Source of the DNA: Marinimicrobium sp. C6131
Lineage (GTDB): Bacteria; Pseudomonadota; Gammaproteobacteria; Pseudomonadales; Cellvibrionaceae
DNA length: 64,000 nt
Direction of reading: 5' to 3'
Assembly (NCBI RefSeq): GCF_026153455.1
Contig: NZ_CP110629.1
Location: 682,001-746,000, forward strand
A model generated the notes under the pieces. That model was not told where the DNA came from. It ran no database searches and was given only the letters and a program-made list of their open reading frames with translations. Shown here piece after piece: positions 54,961-63,851 of this stretch. Numbering within the stretch: the stretch's first letter is position 1; every line of letters starts with the position of its first letter. The position numbers were made by a program, and so were the translations under genes.

Positions 54961-56250
54961 TTAAAACTCGCTGGTGCAGGTTTCGCCACGGAATGCCTGA
55001 GCGACGCCTTCCAGGGCGGGCTTGGCACTCAAGTCGGCGTTGAACAGCAGCGGCCAGACGTCGTCGTAGTCATTACCGGTGGCGTTGGCGAACTGGTTCA
55101 TCAGCCAGCTTTCGTCATCGGTAAGGCCCCAGACGGTGAAGCCGCCGCGCAGGTTTGCCGGAACAACCTCCAGGTAAACTTCGGCGATTTCACAGAACCG
55201 CAGCTTCTGGGCGCCGGCCAGTTCAGCGTCGTAGGTCAGCGTGTCCGGCGCATTGCCTCCGTAGGGATTGACCACGGCGACATCCAGCTCGGTGATCTTC
55301 ACTTTCAGTTCCATGTCCACCACGTCCTGGAAAGCGTCCCGGAAGTTGGCGATACTCGGGTAGTCCATATAAGCGTGCATCTGAAAACCGACGCCATCGA
55401 TAAGGCCCAGGCCGTCGAGGTGCTCGGCAATCTCCAGGGTCTTGGCCAGGCGGCCGGCGTTGGCAGTGTTGTCGTAGTCGTTGTAGTACAGGTCGACGTC
55501 CGGCTGGGTGTTGCGTGCGGCCTGGTACATTACTTCGATGTACTCGGGCACTTCGCCTTCAGCCGGCGGCGCGTAGTTGTAGAACAGCGAGTGGCGCCAT
55601 CCGTCGGCAGTGCTGGTATCCACCGCTTCGTTGACAACGTCCCAACTGACCACCACTTCGGGATCAAAATGGTTGAGGATGCCTTCGACGTGGGCCGTCA
55701 GCATATCCTGCCAACCCTCGCTGTAAGTCTCCATAAACTCGGGCACTTGATAGTCGGGGTGCCAGAGCAGGGCGTGGCCGTGTACGGTCATGCCGTTGCT
55801 CTGGGCAAAGTTGACCAGCTCATCGGCATCCTCGAAGGTGAAGGTGTCTTCGGTCGGATGCAGGTAACTCATCTTCATGATGTTGCCAGCGGTGAGCTGG
55901 TTGAAGTGAGTGGCAATGACATCCTGACGTTCAGTGGCATCGCTGTGATTGAAAATACTGTAGTTTTCGTTGGCGGCCGAAACGGCGACGCCGACCGGGA
56001 AGTTGGTGGGTGCTTTCGCATACAGGTTGTAATCAGCGGTTACGCTGAAAACACTGGGTTCGCTACTGCTACTGGAGCTTTCGCTGCTCGATTCACTCGA
56101 CGACGAACTGGAAGAGCTTGAGGATGAGCTTGAAGGCCGCTCTGGAAATTCCAGCTCCGGGCCGCTGTCGCTGCCGCCACAGGCGGACAGGCCCAGCGCC
56201 ATCAGGACGGTGGTGAGCAGAGTAAAGCGGTTTTTCGTTGCGATTGACAT
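54961..56250 (-). CDS. GH10 endo-1,4-beta-xylanase lipoprotein 1
   Basis: 429 residues: lipoprotein signal with LSAC (Cys24; the +2 residue is Gly, so outer-membrane sorting is expected), a poly-Ser/Glu linker (residues 40-66) and a GH10 barrel (about 70-429). Catalytic residues are Glu208 (SWDVVNEAVD, acid/base) and Glu321 (VKITELDVAV, nucleophile). The poly-Ser linker is typical of Cellvibrionaceae secreted hydrolases. The first 36 residues and the upstream 30 bp are nearly the same as in the next GH10 gene, while the catalytic domains are far diverged. Confidence 0.95.
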   Translation of the reverse strand: MSIATKNRFTLLTTVLMALGLSACGGSDSGPELEFPERPSSSSSSSSSSSSSESSSESSSSSSEPSVFSVTADYNLYAKAPTNFPVGVAVSAANENYSIFNHSDATERQDVIATHFNQLTAGNIMKMSYLHPTEDTFTFEDADELVNFAQSNGMTVHGHALLWHPDYQVPEFMETYSEGWQDMLTAHVEGILNHFDPEVVVSWDVVNEAVDTSTADGWRHSLFYNYAPPAEGEVPEYIEVMYQAARNTQPDVDLYYNDYDNTANAGRLAKTLEIAEHLDGLGLIDGVGFQMHAYMDYPSIANFRDAFQDVVDMELKVKITELDVAVVNPYGGNAPDTLTYDAELAGAQKLRFCEIAEVYLEVVPANLRGGFTVWGLTDDESWLMNQFANATGNDYDDVWPLLFNADLSAKPALEGVAQAFRGETCTSEF

Positions 56251-56277
56251 GGGGTCACCTGGTTAGTGTTATTGAAT
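56144..56277 (-). repeat. 134-bp lipoprotein-leader module, copy 1
   Basis: Covers the leader and first 36 codons of GH10 gene 1. It matches 57268-57401 at 128 of 134 positions with no gaps. Confidence 0.9.
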
Positions 56278-56281
56278 TGTG

Positions 56282-56307
56282 CGAACCGGGGCTAAAGCCC
56301 CGGTTCG
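56282..56307. terminator. Hairpin between the two GH10 genes
   Basis: A perfect 12-bp stem CGAACCGGGGCT with an AA loop, 35 bp after GH10 gene 2 in the minus direction. It lacks a T-tract, so it may be a processing or partial-termination site before GH10 gene 1. Confidence 0.5.
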
Positions 56308-56342
56308 TGTTGGTCAATTGCGGTAAAAATCCAGTTTGCCGA

Positions 56343-57374
56343 TTAGCGGTTCAGGTACTCCATTAACCACTGCATGGCGGGGCGTTGCTCACCGTCGCTG
56401 GTCATCAGGCCGGAACCATCAATCCAGGTGGCGCCCACGATATAGCCCCACAGGGTAATACCGACCACATCGGGATGCTCGTAGAAGACCGGAAAATGCG
56501 TCTGCATATACTCGAGTTGCTGCTGGTCATCGGCCTCGCCAATATCGTACTCTGATACGTAGATGGGCAGGCCCAGCTCGGCGATGTTGTCAAGATTGTC
56601 CTTGATTTCCTGCGCCGTCCAGACGCGCGGACTGTAAAGGCCGTGTGCCTGAACACCCAGTGCGTCCACGTAACCGGATTCCACCAGAGGAGTGATCAAG
56701 TCGATGATCGCCTGGTTGTCCCAGGTCAGGAAGTTGTAGTCGTTGTAGATAAGGATCGTATCCGGGCAGTGCTCGCGTGCCAACTTGAAGGACTCGATAA
56801 TCCAGTCGTCACCATAGGCGCTTTGTGCGTATTCGGCGGGCGCATGAGTGGGCAGCGCCTCATTGACGACATCCATCATGGCAGTATCTGGGTAGCGTTC
56901 ACAGTAATCACTGATCCACTCTTCGATTTCCGCGCGCTGTTCCTCTGGGCTCAAGTCCGCAATCCAATTCGGCTGCTGGCTGCCCCATACCAGAACATGG
57001 CCTTTAACCGGGATATCGTTGGCACGGGCAAACTCATAGATGGCATCCAGCGGTCCCCAGTTGTACTGATCCCGAGTGCCTTCCACCGAGCCCCACTTGC
57101 CTTCGTTTTCCGGGGTAATCTGATCCCAGTACTGCGTAAAATCGGAACGAACAGCGCCATTGGTGGTGATGTTGCCCACGAAGGTTACGGACGTCGGCGT
57201 GCTGCTGGAACTACTGCTGCTTGACTCACTCGAGGAGCTGGATGAGGAAGAACTGGATGAGCGGTCGGGAAATTCCAGCTCGGGGCCGCTGTCGCTGCCG
57301 CCACAGGCGGACAGGCCCAGCGCCATCAGGGCGGTGGTGAGCAGAGTAAAGCGGTTTTTCGTTACGATTGGCAT
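56343..57374 (-). CDS. GH10 endo-1,4-beta-xylanase lipoprotein 2
   Basis: 343 residues: signal with LSAC (Cys24), a poly-Ser linker (39-58) and a GH10 domain (about 62-343). Catalytic residues are Glu172 (MMDVVNEALP) and Glu275 (PIYVSEYDIG). It is about 80 residues shorter than GH10 gene 1, mainly at the beginning of the barrel, where the usual first strand/helix with NxxK-type residues is compact (GNITTNGAVRSDFTQYW). WGYIVGATWIDGSG supplies the conserved Trp region. Shares the 5' module with gene 1. Confidence 0.94.
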   Translation of the reverse strand: MPIVTKNRFTLLTTALMALGLSACGGSDSGPELEFPDRSSSSSSSSSSSESSSSSSSSTPTSVTFVGNITTNGAVRSDFTQYWDQITPENEGKWGSVEGTRDQYNWGPLDAIYEFARANDIPVKGHVLVWGSQQPNWIADLSPEEQRAEIEEWISDYCERYPDTAMMDVVNEALPTHAPAEYAQSAYGDDWIIESFKLAREHCPDTILIYNDYNFLTWDNQAIIDLITPLVESGYVDALGVQAHGLYSPRVWTAQEIKDNLDNIAELGLPIYVSEYDIGEADDQQQLEYMQTHFPVFYEHPDVVGITLWGYIVGATWIDGSGLMTSDGEQRPAMQWLMEYLNR

Positions 57375-57401
57375 GGGGTCACCTGGTTATGGTTATTGAA
57401 T
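57268..57401 (-). repeat. 134-bp lipoprotein-leader module, copy 2
   Basis: Leader and first 36 codons of GH10 gene 2; six mismatches to 56144-56277. The direct repeats are 1.12 kb apart. Confidence 0.9.
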
Positions 57402-57489
57402 CGGCCGGGCCCGGATCGCTTTATCGGCCCGTTGTAGTCAAATATACCACAAGAGTTCAGGTTGACCAATGGCTGTTGAGCGGGCGCAC

Positions 57490-57517
57490 AAAAAAAGGGG
57501 CGCAGCCGCGCCCCTCA
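57490..57517 (-). terminator. Rho-independent terminator of the amylase gene
   Basis: On the minus strand: GGGGCGC, loop GGCT, GCGCCCC, then seven T. It lies 24 bp after the amylase stop. Confidence 0.9.
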
Positions 57518-57540
57518 AGGGTTTCAGCGCAATAATCTGC

Positions 57541-59298
57541 CTAGGGGGCGCTGACCCCGCAATTTGATAACGCTGTCCACTGCCCATTTTGGTAGCAGGT
57601 GTTATCGCCACTCATGGTCAGGTCAGCGGTCTGGGCGCCACCGTTGTCGTTGAATACGACATTCAGGCCGGTGAGCTCAACGCCGGTGTCGTAGCAGTAA
57701 AATCCGTTGTTGGCTTCCAGAGCGACGCCGGGCCAATTGGTATCACCCAGAACACCGCTGGGGCTGGCACTCCAGAAATGCATATGCGGATTGCTGTAGC
57801 CGTTGGCGTTGTCATAGCAGACGTAGGTGTTGTCGCTCGGGGTGACCGCACCGGTGATGCGCGCATCGCGGTGGATGGCGGCGGCGGACATGCCGTCCAG
57901 GCTGACGTCCACTTGACCCTGGGCGTTCACCCAGAGGATTTCGCCGGAGCAGTTGCCATTGTCGAAATCGCCGTCGATCACGTTGCAGTACTCACCTTCC
58001 GGCAGGTTGGTGCTGAAGGTGCGGGTCAGTTGGTTGCCTTCCCGATTGATGACCACAAAGCCGGCATCGCCACGCCCGAAGGCAATCTGATTGCTCCCGT
58101 TGTCCCACCAGTTGTTGACCGGCTGATCGCCAACGGCGGAGCGAAACCCCACCATATTGGCGATGGGGCGCCAGCGGTGTTCGCACTTCCAGTCGGAGCC
58201 ATAGCAGTTCAGGTTACCGTTGTTGTGCACCGGCGCGCTGGGCGGGCCCGCTTCGCTGTCCGAGAAGTCGAAACTGGACATGACTTTTGGGTAGCCGTAG
58301 GGCCAGGCGAGCATGAATACGTTGCTCAGGTCATACAGTGAGCCGTCCTTGTAGGTCAGCACATTGCTCCCGCCGGCACCGTGGCCGCGCTGATTGTCGT
58401 GGTTGTCGGTAAAGACCACCGCGGAACCGCCGCTGATAAAACCCCAGCTCTCGCCGAAGTTCTGCAGCCAGTTCAGTTGGCCGTTTTTAAATTGATTACC
58501 AAGCTCGGCGCTGTATCGGAATTCGGTGACGTCGCCGCCACTCAAATATTCACCGGCGCTGACCGCTTCGCCGCCCAGATCAATTACTTCCTGAAATATA
58601 TAGGGGTTGCCATTGAGGCGGCTGGTGATGGCGTTAATATCCGTCGGGCTCATATGTTTGGACGCATCCAGGCGAAAGCCTTTGACGCCGATGTTGATCA
58701 GGTCATTCAGATAGTTCGCCAGGGTTTGCCGGACATACTCTGCTCCCGTGTCCAGGTCCGGTAGGCCTACCAGCCGACAGTTTCGCACGGCCCAGGCATT
58801 GCTCGCGTAATCGCTTCCGCTGATGTCGCAGGGTGCATGGAAGTCATTTGTGGAGAATTCCGGGTAGCTGGTGCCGTAGGAATAATTGCTGCCGTTGGTG
58901 CCCACACCGGAACCGGCGGCCGTGTGGTTGATGACCGCATCGACGTAGATGTTCACACCGGCCGCGTCACAACGTTGCACCATATCGATAAATTCAGCGC
59001 GGGTGCCGCTGCGGCTATTGTCGATGGAGAAGCTGACCGGCTGGTACCGGGTCCACCATGCGTCGCCCTGGATGTGCTCCTGGGGCGGAGACACCTGAAT
59101 GCCGGCATAGCCTTTGGGTCCCAGGTGCTGTTCACACTCGGTGGCAATATCGCTCCAGCGCCATTCAAACAGGTGAACAAACGTATCCCCGGGAGCCGGT
59201 TGGGCAAAGCTGCCGGACGTACTCAACGCGGCGATCGACAGAGCGCCGCCAAGCCAGTGACGCAATCGTGAAAGTAAGTGGTTATTGTGGTTTTGCAT
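57541..59298 (-). CDS. GH13 alpha-amylase with C-terminal starch-binding module
   Basis: Secreted endo-acting amylase. In 585 residues: signal peptide to about residue 32 (STSGSFA), GH13 barrel with VDAVINHTA, the nucleophile Asp211 (GFRLDASKHM), acid/base Glu237 (IFQEVIDLGG) and Asp301 (FTDNHDNQRG). The region order resembles chloride-dependent animal-type amylases. An all-beta domain C follows, and the last about 100 residues (DNTYVCYDNANGYSNPHMHF, GVLGDTNWPGVAL) fit a CBM26-like starch-binding module. GGAGG precedes the ATG. Divergent from the IclR regulator. Confidence 0.94.
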   Translation of the reverse strand: MQNHNNHLLSRLRHWLGGALSIAALSTSGSFAQPAPGDTFVHLFEWRWSDIATECEQHLGPKGYAGIQVSPPQEHIQGDAWWTRYQPVSFSIDNSRSGTRAEFIDMVQRCDAAGVNIYVDAVINHTAAGSGVGTNGSNYSYGTSYPEFSTNDFHAPCDISGSDYASNAWAVRNCRLVGLPDLDTGAEYVRQTLANYLNDLINIGVKGFRLDASKHMSPTDINAITSRLNGNPYIFQEVIDLGGEAVSAGEYLSGGDVTEFRYSAELGNQFKNGQLNWLQNFGESWGFISGGSAVVFTDNHDNQRGHGAGGSNVLTYKDGSLYDLSNVFMLAWPYGYPKVMSSFDFSDSEAGPPSAPVHNNGNLNCYGSDWKCEHRWRPIANMVGFRSAVGDQPVNNWWDNGSNQIAFGRGDAGFVVINREGNQLTRTFSTNLPEGEYCNVIDGDFDNGNCSGEILWVNAQGQVDVSLDGMSAAAIHRDARITGAVTPSDNTYVCYDNANGYSNPHMHFWSASPSGVLGDTNWPGVALEANNGFYCYDTGVELTGLNVVFNDNGGAQTADLTMSGDNTCYQNGQWTALSNCGVSAP

Positions 59299-59626
59299 AG
59301 AACCTCCGTTCTCGAAATGTCTATTGGTGTTATGTTTTTTTTAACTTGCCACATCGCGCAAGTTCGGGAGGTTGGGATGACATCAGCGACTGATTATTGT
59401 GGTGTGCGTCGCTCAATGGTCATTGGAAAACCTTTCGGGGCGTTCGGGCAATATGAATACGTATGCAACCTTGGAATGCTCGGGTGTAATCGACCTCAAT
59501 GTGCACTGTGTCACGCTGACTGAACCAGCCACGATTTTTCAGTGAGGGGACAAACGGCGGTTTTGTTTTTACATGTAAAATTTATGTGGTAGTCTTCTGA
59601 GCGAGAATTTGAATTAAGGAGTGAAC
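59299..59626. other. Divergent intergenic region between amylase and IclR genes
   Basis: 328 bp with no convincing gene. It contains T-rich stretches upstream of the amylase start (59325-59345) and a perfect palindrome at 59567-59580 in front of the IclR gene. The ribosome-binding site AAGGAG for the regulator lies at 59616-59621. Confidence 0.6.
59567..59580. promoter_or_regulatory. Candidate operator palindrome
   Basis: TTTTACATGTAAAA, a perfect 14-bp palindrome 46 bp before the IclR-family start codon. Position and symmetry suit autoregulation. Confidence 0.5.
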
Positions 59627-60433
59627 ATGGCCAAGCCCTCTCCCGCGCAGGATTCACCCGGCGCCAGTTCCAACGATGAAACCGAACGCAAGTATCGCGC
59701 ACCGGCACTTGAGAAAGGTCTCGATGTGCTCGAGTTGTTGGCGCAGGGAGGGGGTCCGTTGACCACATCGCAGATCGCCGCGCAGTTGGGACGGTCCGTG
59801 AGCGAATTGTTCCGGATGGTGCTGACTCTGGAGTATCGGGGCTATATCGCGCAGTCCGACAATGGCGAAGGCTACGAGCTCACCAACCATCTGTTTACGC
59901 TCGGCATGGCGCAGGCACCGACCCGAACGCTGTTGGATGTCGCATTACCGGTCATGAAGGAGTTGACCCAGGAAGTGGGGCAGTCCTGCCATCTGGTCGT
60001 CGCTTCCGGCGATCAGGTCGTGGTGGTGGCGCGTATTGAAAGTCCCCGTGACCTGGGCTTTGCCGTGCGTCTGGGCTACCGGCGCCGGGTTATTGATGCG
60101 GCGTCGGGGCTGTTGCTCTACGGGCTGCGTTCGGAACAGGAGCGCGCCGCCTGGCGCCCGATGTTGGTGGCCTCGGATGATCAGGGCCAGCGAATGGCGT
60201 CGTTTTTGGTCGAGGCCGAGCAGGCCGCGGCTCAGGGCTATCTGTGTCGTGCCAGCGATTTCGTGGACGGAGTGACCGACGTTGCCTGTCCGGTCATGGG
60301 CCGGGAGGGGCCGATTGCTGCGTTGACTGTCCCGTTTATTCAGTGCAAGCCGCTGCCGTGTACCCTGGACGAGGTGTTGGAACGGCTGAAAAATGCCACG
60401 GCCCGTATCGGCAGTCAGCTTGGCGGCGTGTAG
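59627..60433 (+). CDS. IclR family transcriptional regulator
   Basis: 268 residues: an acidic/Ser-rich N-terminal tail, a winged helix-turn-helix (about residues 27-90: ALEKGLDVLELLAQGGGPLT, SQIAAQLGRSVSELFRMVLT) and the IclR effector domain (about 95-265: SGDQVVVVARIESP, CRASDFVDGVTDVACPVMG). IclR regulators respond to small acids or sugar-derived metabolites. ATG at 59627 has AAGGAG 5 bp upstream; a GTG at 59621 overlaps it. It is next to the CAZyme run and could control it; this is inference. Confidence 0.9.
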   Translation: MAKPSPAQDSPGASSNDETERKYRAPALEKGLDVLELLAQGGGPLTTSQIAAQLGRSVSELFRMVLTLEYRGYIAQSDNGEGYELTNHLFTLGMAQAPTRTLLDVALPVMKELTQEVGQSCHLVVASGDQVVVVARIESPRDLGFAVRLGYRRRVIDAASGLLLYGLRSEQERAAWRPMLVASDDQGQRMASFLVEAEQAAAQGYLCRASDFVDGVTDVACPVMGREGPIAALTVPFIQCKPLPCTLDEVLERLKNATARIGSQLGGV

Positions 60434-60458
60434 CGCCGCCTGTTGAATTCCGCCGGGC

Positions 60459-61589
60459 CTATTGGGCCCAGAGTTTTCCGGTATCGACCAATTCACTGAC
60501 GAGCGCGAGATCCTGATCGGATCGGGCGCTGGCTTTGAGCTGTTGCGTATCAGGGGCGATGTCGGCACACAGAGACTCCGCCAGCGTCCGAGAACAGGTA
60601 TGCTGTTCACCGTCCACATAAAGCGTCGCCTGGTCGCCCTCCGCGCAGTACGCGAAGCGGCTGGCCGGATGCCGTTCCAGGTGTGGGGACCGGGTCCAGT
60701 CCTGTCCGGTTTCTTCCGGGTCTTCGGGCTCCAGGTCGGGGTATTTGGGCGAGGTCATGTGACGGCCAAACCAGTCTTGAATGGCTTCGGGGGTCAGGTG
60801 GCGCTGAATCAGCTCGTCCAACGCGTTCAGAGTGTCCGCGGGAATTTCGCCGGGGTTGTCGGCGGGAGTCAGTGCCGGGTCCCGGTAACGCTGGTCGTTG
60901 CTCAGCCGGCTGGCTATATCCTGGCTCAGCTCGGTGAAAATGTCCGCCACACTCGGGGCGCGAAAGCCGATTGAATAGGTGATGCAGTCGTCGCCTTCAG
61001 CCGTGCCCCAGTGGGCAACCCCGGGTGGAATGTAGAGCATATCGCCCGGTTCCAGAACCCAGTCCTCCTTACCCTCGAACTCCTGCAGAATGTTCAGGGC
61101 GGTCCCTTCCAGCCGGGGGCTCTGGCTGTCGCAGGTCTGACCGATGCGCCAGCGGCGCCGACCCTTGCCTTGCAGCAGGAAAACATCGTAGTAGTCAAAA
61201 TGCGGGCCGACGCTACCCTGATCCACCGCGTAGCTCACCATGATGTCATCCAGCCGCCAGTCGGGCAGGAAGCGGAAATGGTGTAGCAGTTCCTGAACCT
61301 CCGGCACCCATTGATCCACGGCCTGGACCAGCAGGGTCCAGTGACTGGGGGGGAGGGAGGCGAAGTCGTTTTCCTCGAAGGGCCCTTGACGTAGCTCCCA
61401 GAGCGTTTTCCCCTGTTCGAGCACCAGGCGCGATTCCACGTCCTCTTCCAGTGCCAGGCCGGCGAGTTCGTCGCCGTCCAGCGGGGATTCAAAACCCGGA
61501 AAGGCGTTGCGGATCAGCAGCGGTTTCTGTTGCCAGTAGTCGCGCAGGAAAGTGTCGACGGGCATGTTGCCGAGGTGGATCAGGGGCAT
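60459..61589 (-). CDS. roxA: Ribosomal protein uL16 arginine hydroxylase (RoxA/YcfD, JmjC/cupin)
   Basis: Fe(II)/2-oxoglutarate oxygenase acting on ribosomal protein uL16. The 376-residue protein has FLRDYWQQKPLLIRNAFP near the N terminus, the iron motif in VGPHFDYYDVFLLQGKG (His-x-Asp) and the distal His in YIPPGVAHWGTAEG, followed by a helical dimerisation part and a C-terminal winged helix. Its neighbour purB (2-bp gap) is the classic gammaproteobacterial order. Confidence 0.93.
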   Translation of the reverse strand: MPLIHLGNMPVDTFLRDYWQQKPLLIRNAFPGFESPLDGDELAGLALEEDVESRLVLEQGKTLWELRQGPFEENDFASLPPSHWTLLVQAVDQWVPEVQELLHHFRFLPDWRLDDIMVSYAVDQGSVGPHFDYYDVFLLQGKGRRRWRIGQTCDSQSPRLEGTALNILQEFEGKEDWVLEPGDMLYIPPGVAHWGTAEGDDCITYSIGFRAPSVADIFTELSQDIASRLSNDQRYRDPALTPADNPGEIPADTLNALDELIQRHLTPEAIQDWFGRHMTSPKYPDLEPEDPEETGQDWTRSPHLERHPASRFAYCAEGDQATLYVDGEQHTCSRTLAESLCADIAPDTQQLKASARSDQDLALVSELVDTGKLWAQ

Positions 61590-61591
61590 GG

Positions 61592-62974
61592 CTAAATATT
61601 CTTCGCCTGCGCTTCGGCATTCCCGATGTAATTACCCGGCGTCAGCGCCCGCATGGCCGCCTTGGCTTCTTCCGGAATATCCAGCCCGTCAACAAAATCA
61701 TTGAGCACCTGCTGGTTGATGGTCTGCCCACGGGTCAGCGCTTTCAGCTTCTCGTAGGGCTCTTCCACGTTGTAGCGGCGCATGATGGTCTGAATCGGCT
61801 CGGCCAGGACTTCCCAGGCATTGTCCAGGTCTTCCGCCAGGCGGGCGCGGTTGATTTCCAGCTTGCCGATACCCTTGAGGGTGGAGGCGTAGGCAATAAA
61901 GCTGTAACCAAAACCCACGCCCATGTTGCGCAGGGCGGTGGAGTCTGTCAGGTCGCGCTGCCAGCGGGAAATCGGCAGCTTCTGCGCCAGGTGGGTGAAC
62001 ACTGCGTTGGCCAGCCCCAGGTTACCCTCGGAGTTTTCAAAGTCGATGGGGTTGACCTTGTGGGGCATGGTGGAGGAGCCCACCTCACCGGCGATGGTTT
62101 TCTGTTTGAAGTAACCCAGGGAAATATAGCCCCACACGTCCCGGTCAAAGTCGATCAGGATGGTGTTGAACCGGGCAATGGCATCGAACAGCTCGGCGAT
62201 ATAATCGTGGGGCTCGATCTGGGTGGTGTAGGGGTTCCAGGTCAGGCCCAGGCCCTCGACGAAGGTCTGGGCGTTGGCAGCCCAGTCGATGTTCGGGTAG
62301 GTGGCCAGGTGGGCGTTGTAGTTGCCCACGGCGCCGTTGATTTTGCCCAGCAGCTCCACCTGTTCAATCTGTTTGATCTGACGGCGTAAGCGGGCCACGA
62401 CGTTGGCCATTTCCTTACCCACGGTGGTAGGTGAGGCGGTCTGTCCGTGGGTGCGCGAGAGCATGGGGTCGGCGGCGTAGTCGTGGGCCAGCTTGGCGAT
62501 GGCGTCGGTGATCTGCTGCGCCTGGGTCAGCAACTGCTCGCGACCGGCCTTGAGCATCAGCGCGTGGGACAGGTTGTTGATGTCTTCACTGGTGCAGGCG
62601 AAGTGAACGTACTCCAGAACCGCTTCCAGCTCTTTATTACCGGCAAACTGCTTTTTCAGGAAGTATTCCACGGCTTTTACGTCGTGGTTGGTGGTCCGCT
62701 CGATCTCTTTGATCTGTTCGGCTTCGACTTCGCTGAAGTTGGCCACGATGGCATCGAGCTGCCGGTGAGTCTCGCTGCTGAAGGCGGGTACCTCGGTAAT
62801 CTCCGGGTGTTCGCTCAAACGTTGCAGCCAGCGCACTTCCACCGCCACGCGGCAGTGAATCAGGCCGAATTCGCTGAAAACCGCGCGCAGATCGGTGGTT
62901 TTACTGCCGTAGCGGCCATCAATGGGGGAAACAGCGTTCAGGGGCGTGAGTTGGTCGAAGGTTGCGGATGCCAT
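61592..62974 (-). CDS. purB: Adenylosuccinate lyase
   Basis: Cleaves SAICAR and adenylosuccinate in purine synthesis. The 460-residue protein begins MASATFDQLTPLNAVSPIDG and holds the fumarase/lyase signature GSSTMPHKVNPIDFENSEGN around residues 295-314 and the catalytic HGQTASPTTVGKEM. The frame is open upstream to 63097, but the 62974 start is the conserved one. Confidence 0.97.
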   Translation of the reverse strand: MASATFDQLTPLNAVSPIDGRYGSKTTDLRAVFSEFGLIHCRVAVEVRWLQRLSEHPEITEVPAFSSETHRQLDAIVANFSEVEAEQIKEIERTTNHDVKAVEYFLKKQFAGNKELEAVLEYVHFACTSEDINNLSHALMLKAGREQLLTQAQQITDAIAKLAHDYAADPMLSRTHGQTASPTTVGKEMANVVARLRRQIKQIEQVELLGKINGAVGNYNAHLATYPNIDWAANAQTFVEGLGLTWNPYTTQIEPHDYIAELFDAIARFNTILIDFDRDVWGYISLGYFKQKTIAGEVGSSTMPHKVNPIDFENSEGNLGLANAVFTHLAQKLPISRWQRDLTDSTALRNMGVGFGYSFIAYASTLKGIGKLEINRARLAEDLDNAWEVLAEPIQTIMRRYNVEEPYEKLKALTRGQTINQQVLNDFVDGLDIPEEAKAAMRALTPGNYIGNAEAQAKNI

Positions 62975-63072
62975 GGGAGTCTCTTGCTTGGGTTCAAACG
63001 GATTGGAAAAGGCCGGCATTGTACCGGAAAATGGTGGTTCGCGCAGGGGTTGATGGATGTTGCGGGGTTGTT

Positions 63073-63102
63073 GGTGGATAAGGCCGAAGGCCGTCATCCA
63101 CC
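63073..63102. repeat. GGTGGAT-type palindrome
   Basis: GGTGGATAAGGCC, loop GAA, GGCCGTCATCCACC: an imperfect hairpin just after the hflD stop. Related to 63819-63851 and 54909-54945. Confidence 0.6.
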
Positions 63103-63109
63103 ATGACAG

Positions 63110-63748
63110 TCAACGTAACTCCGCCTTCGCCTCTCGCAACAACCGGTCAACCGTCTGGGCCAACTTCTTGCGCTGGAAAATCAACTGCCACCGGCTGCCG
63201 CCCACCTGCCGCCACAAGGTGGCCGAACGGATGCCCGCCAACAACAGGGCCCGGACCTGATTGGCGATGCGGGCCTGCTGCAGATACCCCTGGTCCCCGG
63301 TCACCTGAATACGAAAGCGGAAGGTGCTGATGGTTTCCTTGTACAGATCGCCGAGGTTGCCAATCACATTTTCGTGGGTGCTGGAGAACAGCTCGGCCTG
63401 CCGGGCCGCCTGCTTCAGCCGCGTGCCCAGTACGCCGAGCATATCTTTCCGGGCACTCAGTTTGCGCTGCAGGTGGAGGACGCCGAGGCTGTAGCGCAGG
63501 GCGTCTTTATGGCGCTGGTTCCCGGGCTCCAGCGTCGCCTGCAGAATTTCCAGCCCGGGAATAAGGTTGGCGAGGGTGTTCCCGTACACCGCTCGGGTGT
63601 TGGGCGGGTCCATGGCAAACAGGCTCTCGATGGTGCAGCGGTAGGGATCGCTGGGGACGTAGCCGGTTTTGGCCAGTTGTTCCACGAGGCCGGCGGCCTG
63701 GAAGAGGCCCGCCAGGGCGATGGTGGCGTTTTCGAGCTTGTCAGTCAC
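63110..63748 (-). CDS. hflD: High-frequency lysogenization protein HflD
   Basis: A 212-residue mostly helical membrane-associated protein: ATIALAGLFQAAGLVEQLAK, then LGVLHLQRKLSARKDMLGVL, and the C-terminal IRSATLWRQVGGSRWQLIFQ motif of the family. In E. coli it affects lambda lysogeny through CII; the native function is unknown. Its position between mnmA and purB is conserved in many gammaproteobacteria. Confidence 0.93.
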   Translation of the reverse strand: MTDKLENATIALAGLFQAAGLVEQLAKTGYVPSDPYRCTIESLFAMDPPNTRAVYGNTLANLIPGLEILQATLEPGNQRHKDALRYSLGVLHLQRKLSARKDMLGVLGTRLKQAARQAELFSSTHENVIGNLGDLYKETISTFRFRIQVTGDQGYLQQARIANQVRALLLAGIRSATLWRQVGGSRWQLIFQRKKLAQTVDRLLREAKAELR

Positions 63749-63818
63749 GGGGGTGTTGGGTCCTCGTTGGTCGTTAAAATGGTAAGGGCATCATTATGAG
63801 GGATGAGGGCCGTTGTTT

Positions 63819-63851
63819 GGTGGATGACGGCCCTGCGGGCCTTATGCCGCC
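63819..63851. repeat. GGTGGAT-type palindrome overlapping the mnmA stop
   Basis: GGTGGATGACGGCCC and GGGCCTTATGCCGCC: an imperfect hairpin whose right arm includes the mnmA stop codon. It may end the mnmA transcript or separate it from hflD. Confidence 0.55.

Noticed and set aside
54895..56121. 408-codon frame antisense to GH10 gene 1
   Set aside because: The opposite strand carries a complete GH10 domain with both catalytic Glu; this frame has no domain features.
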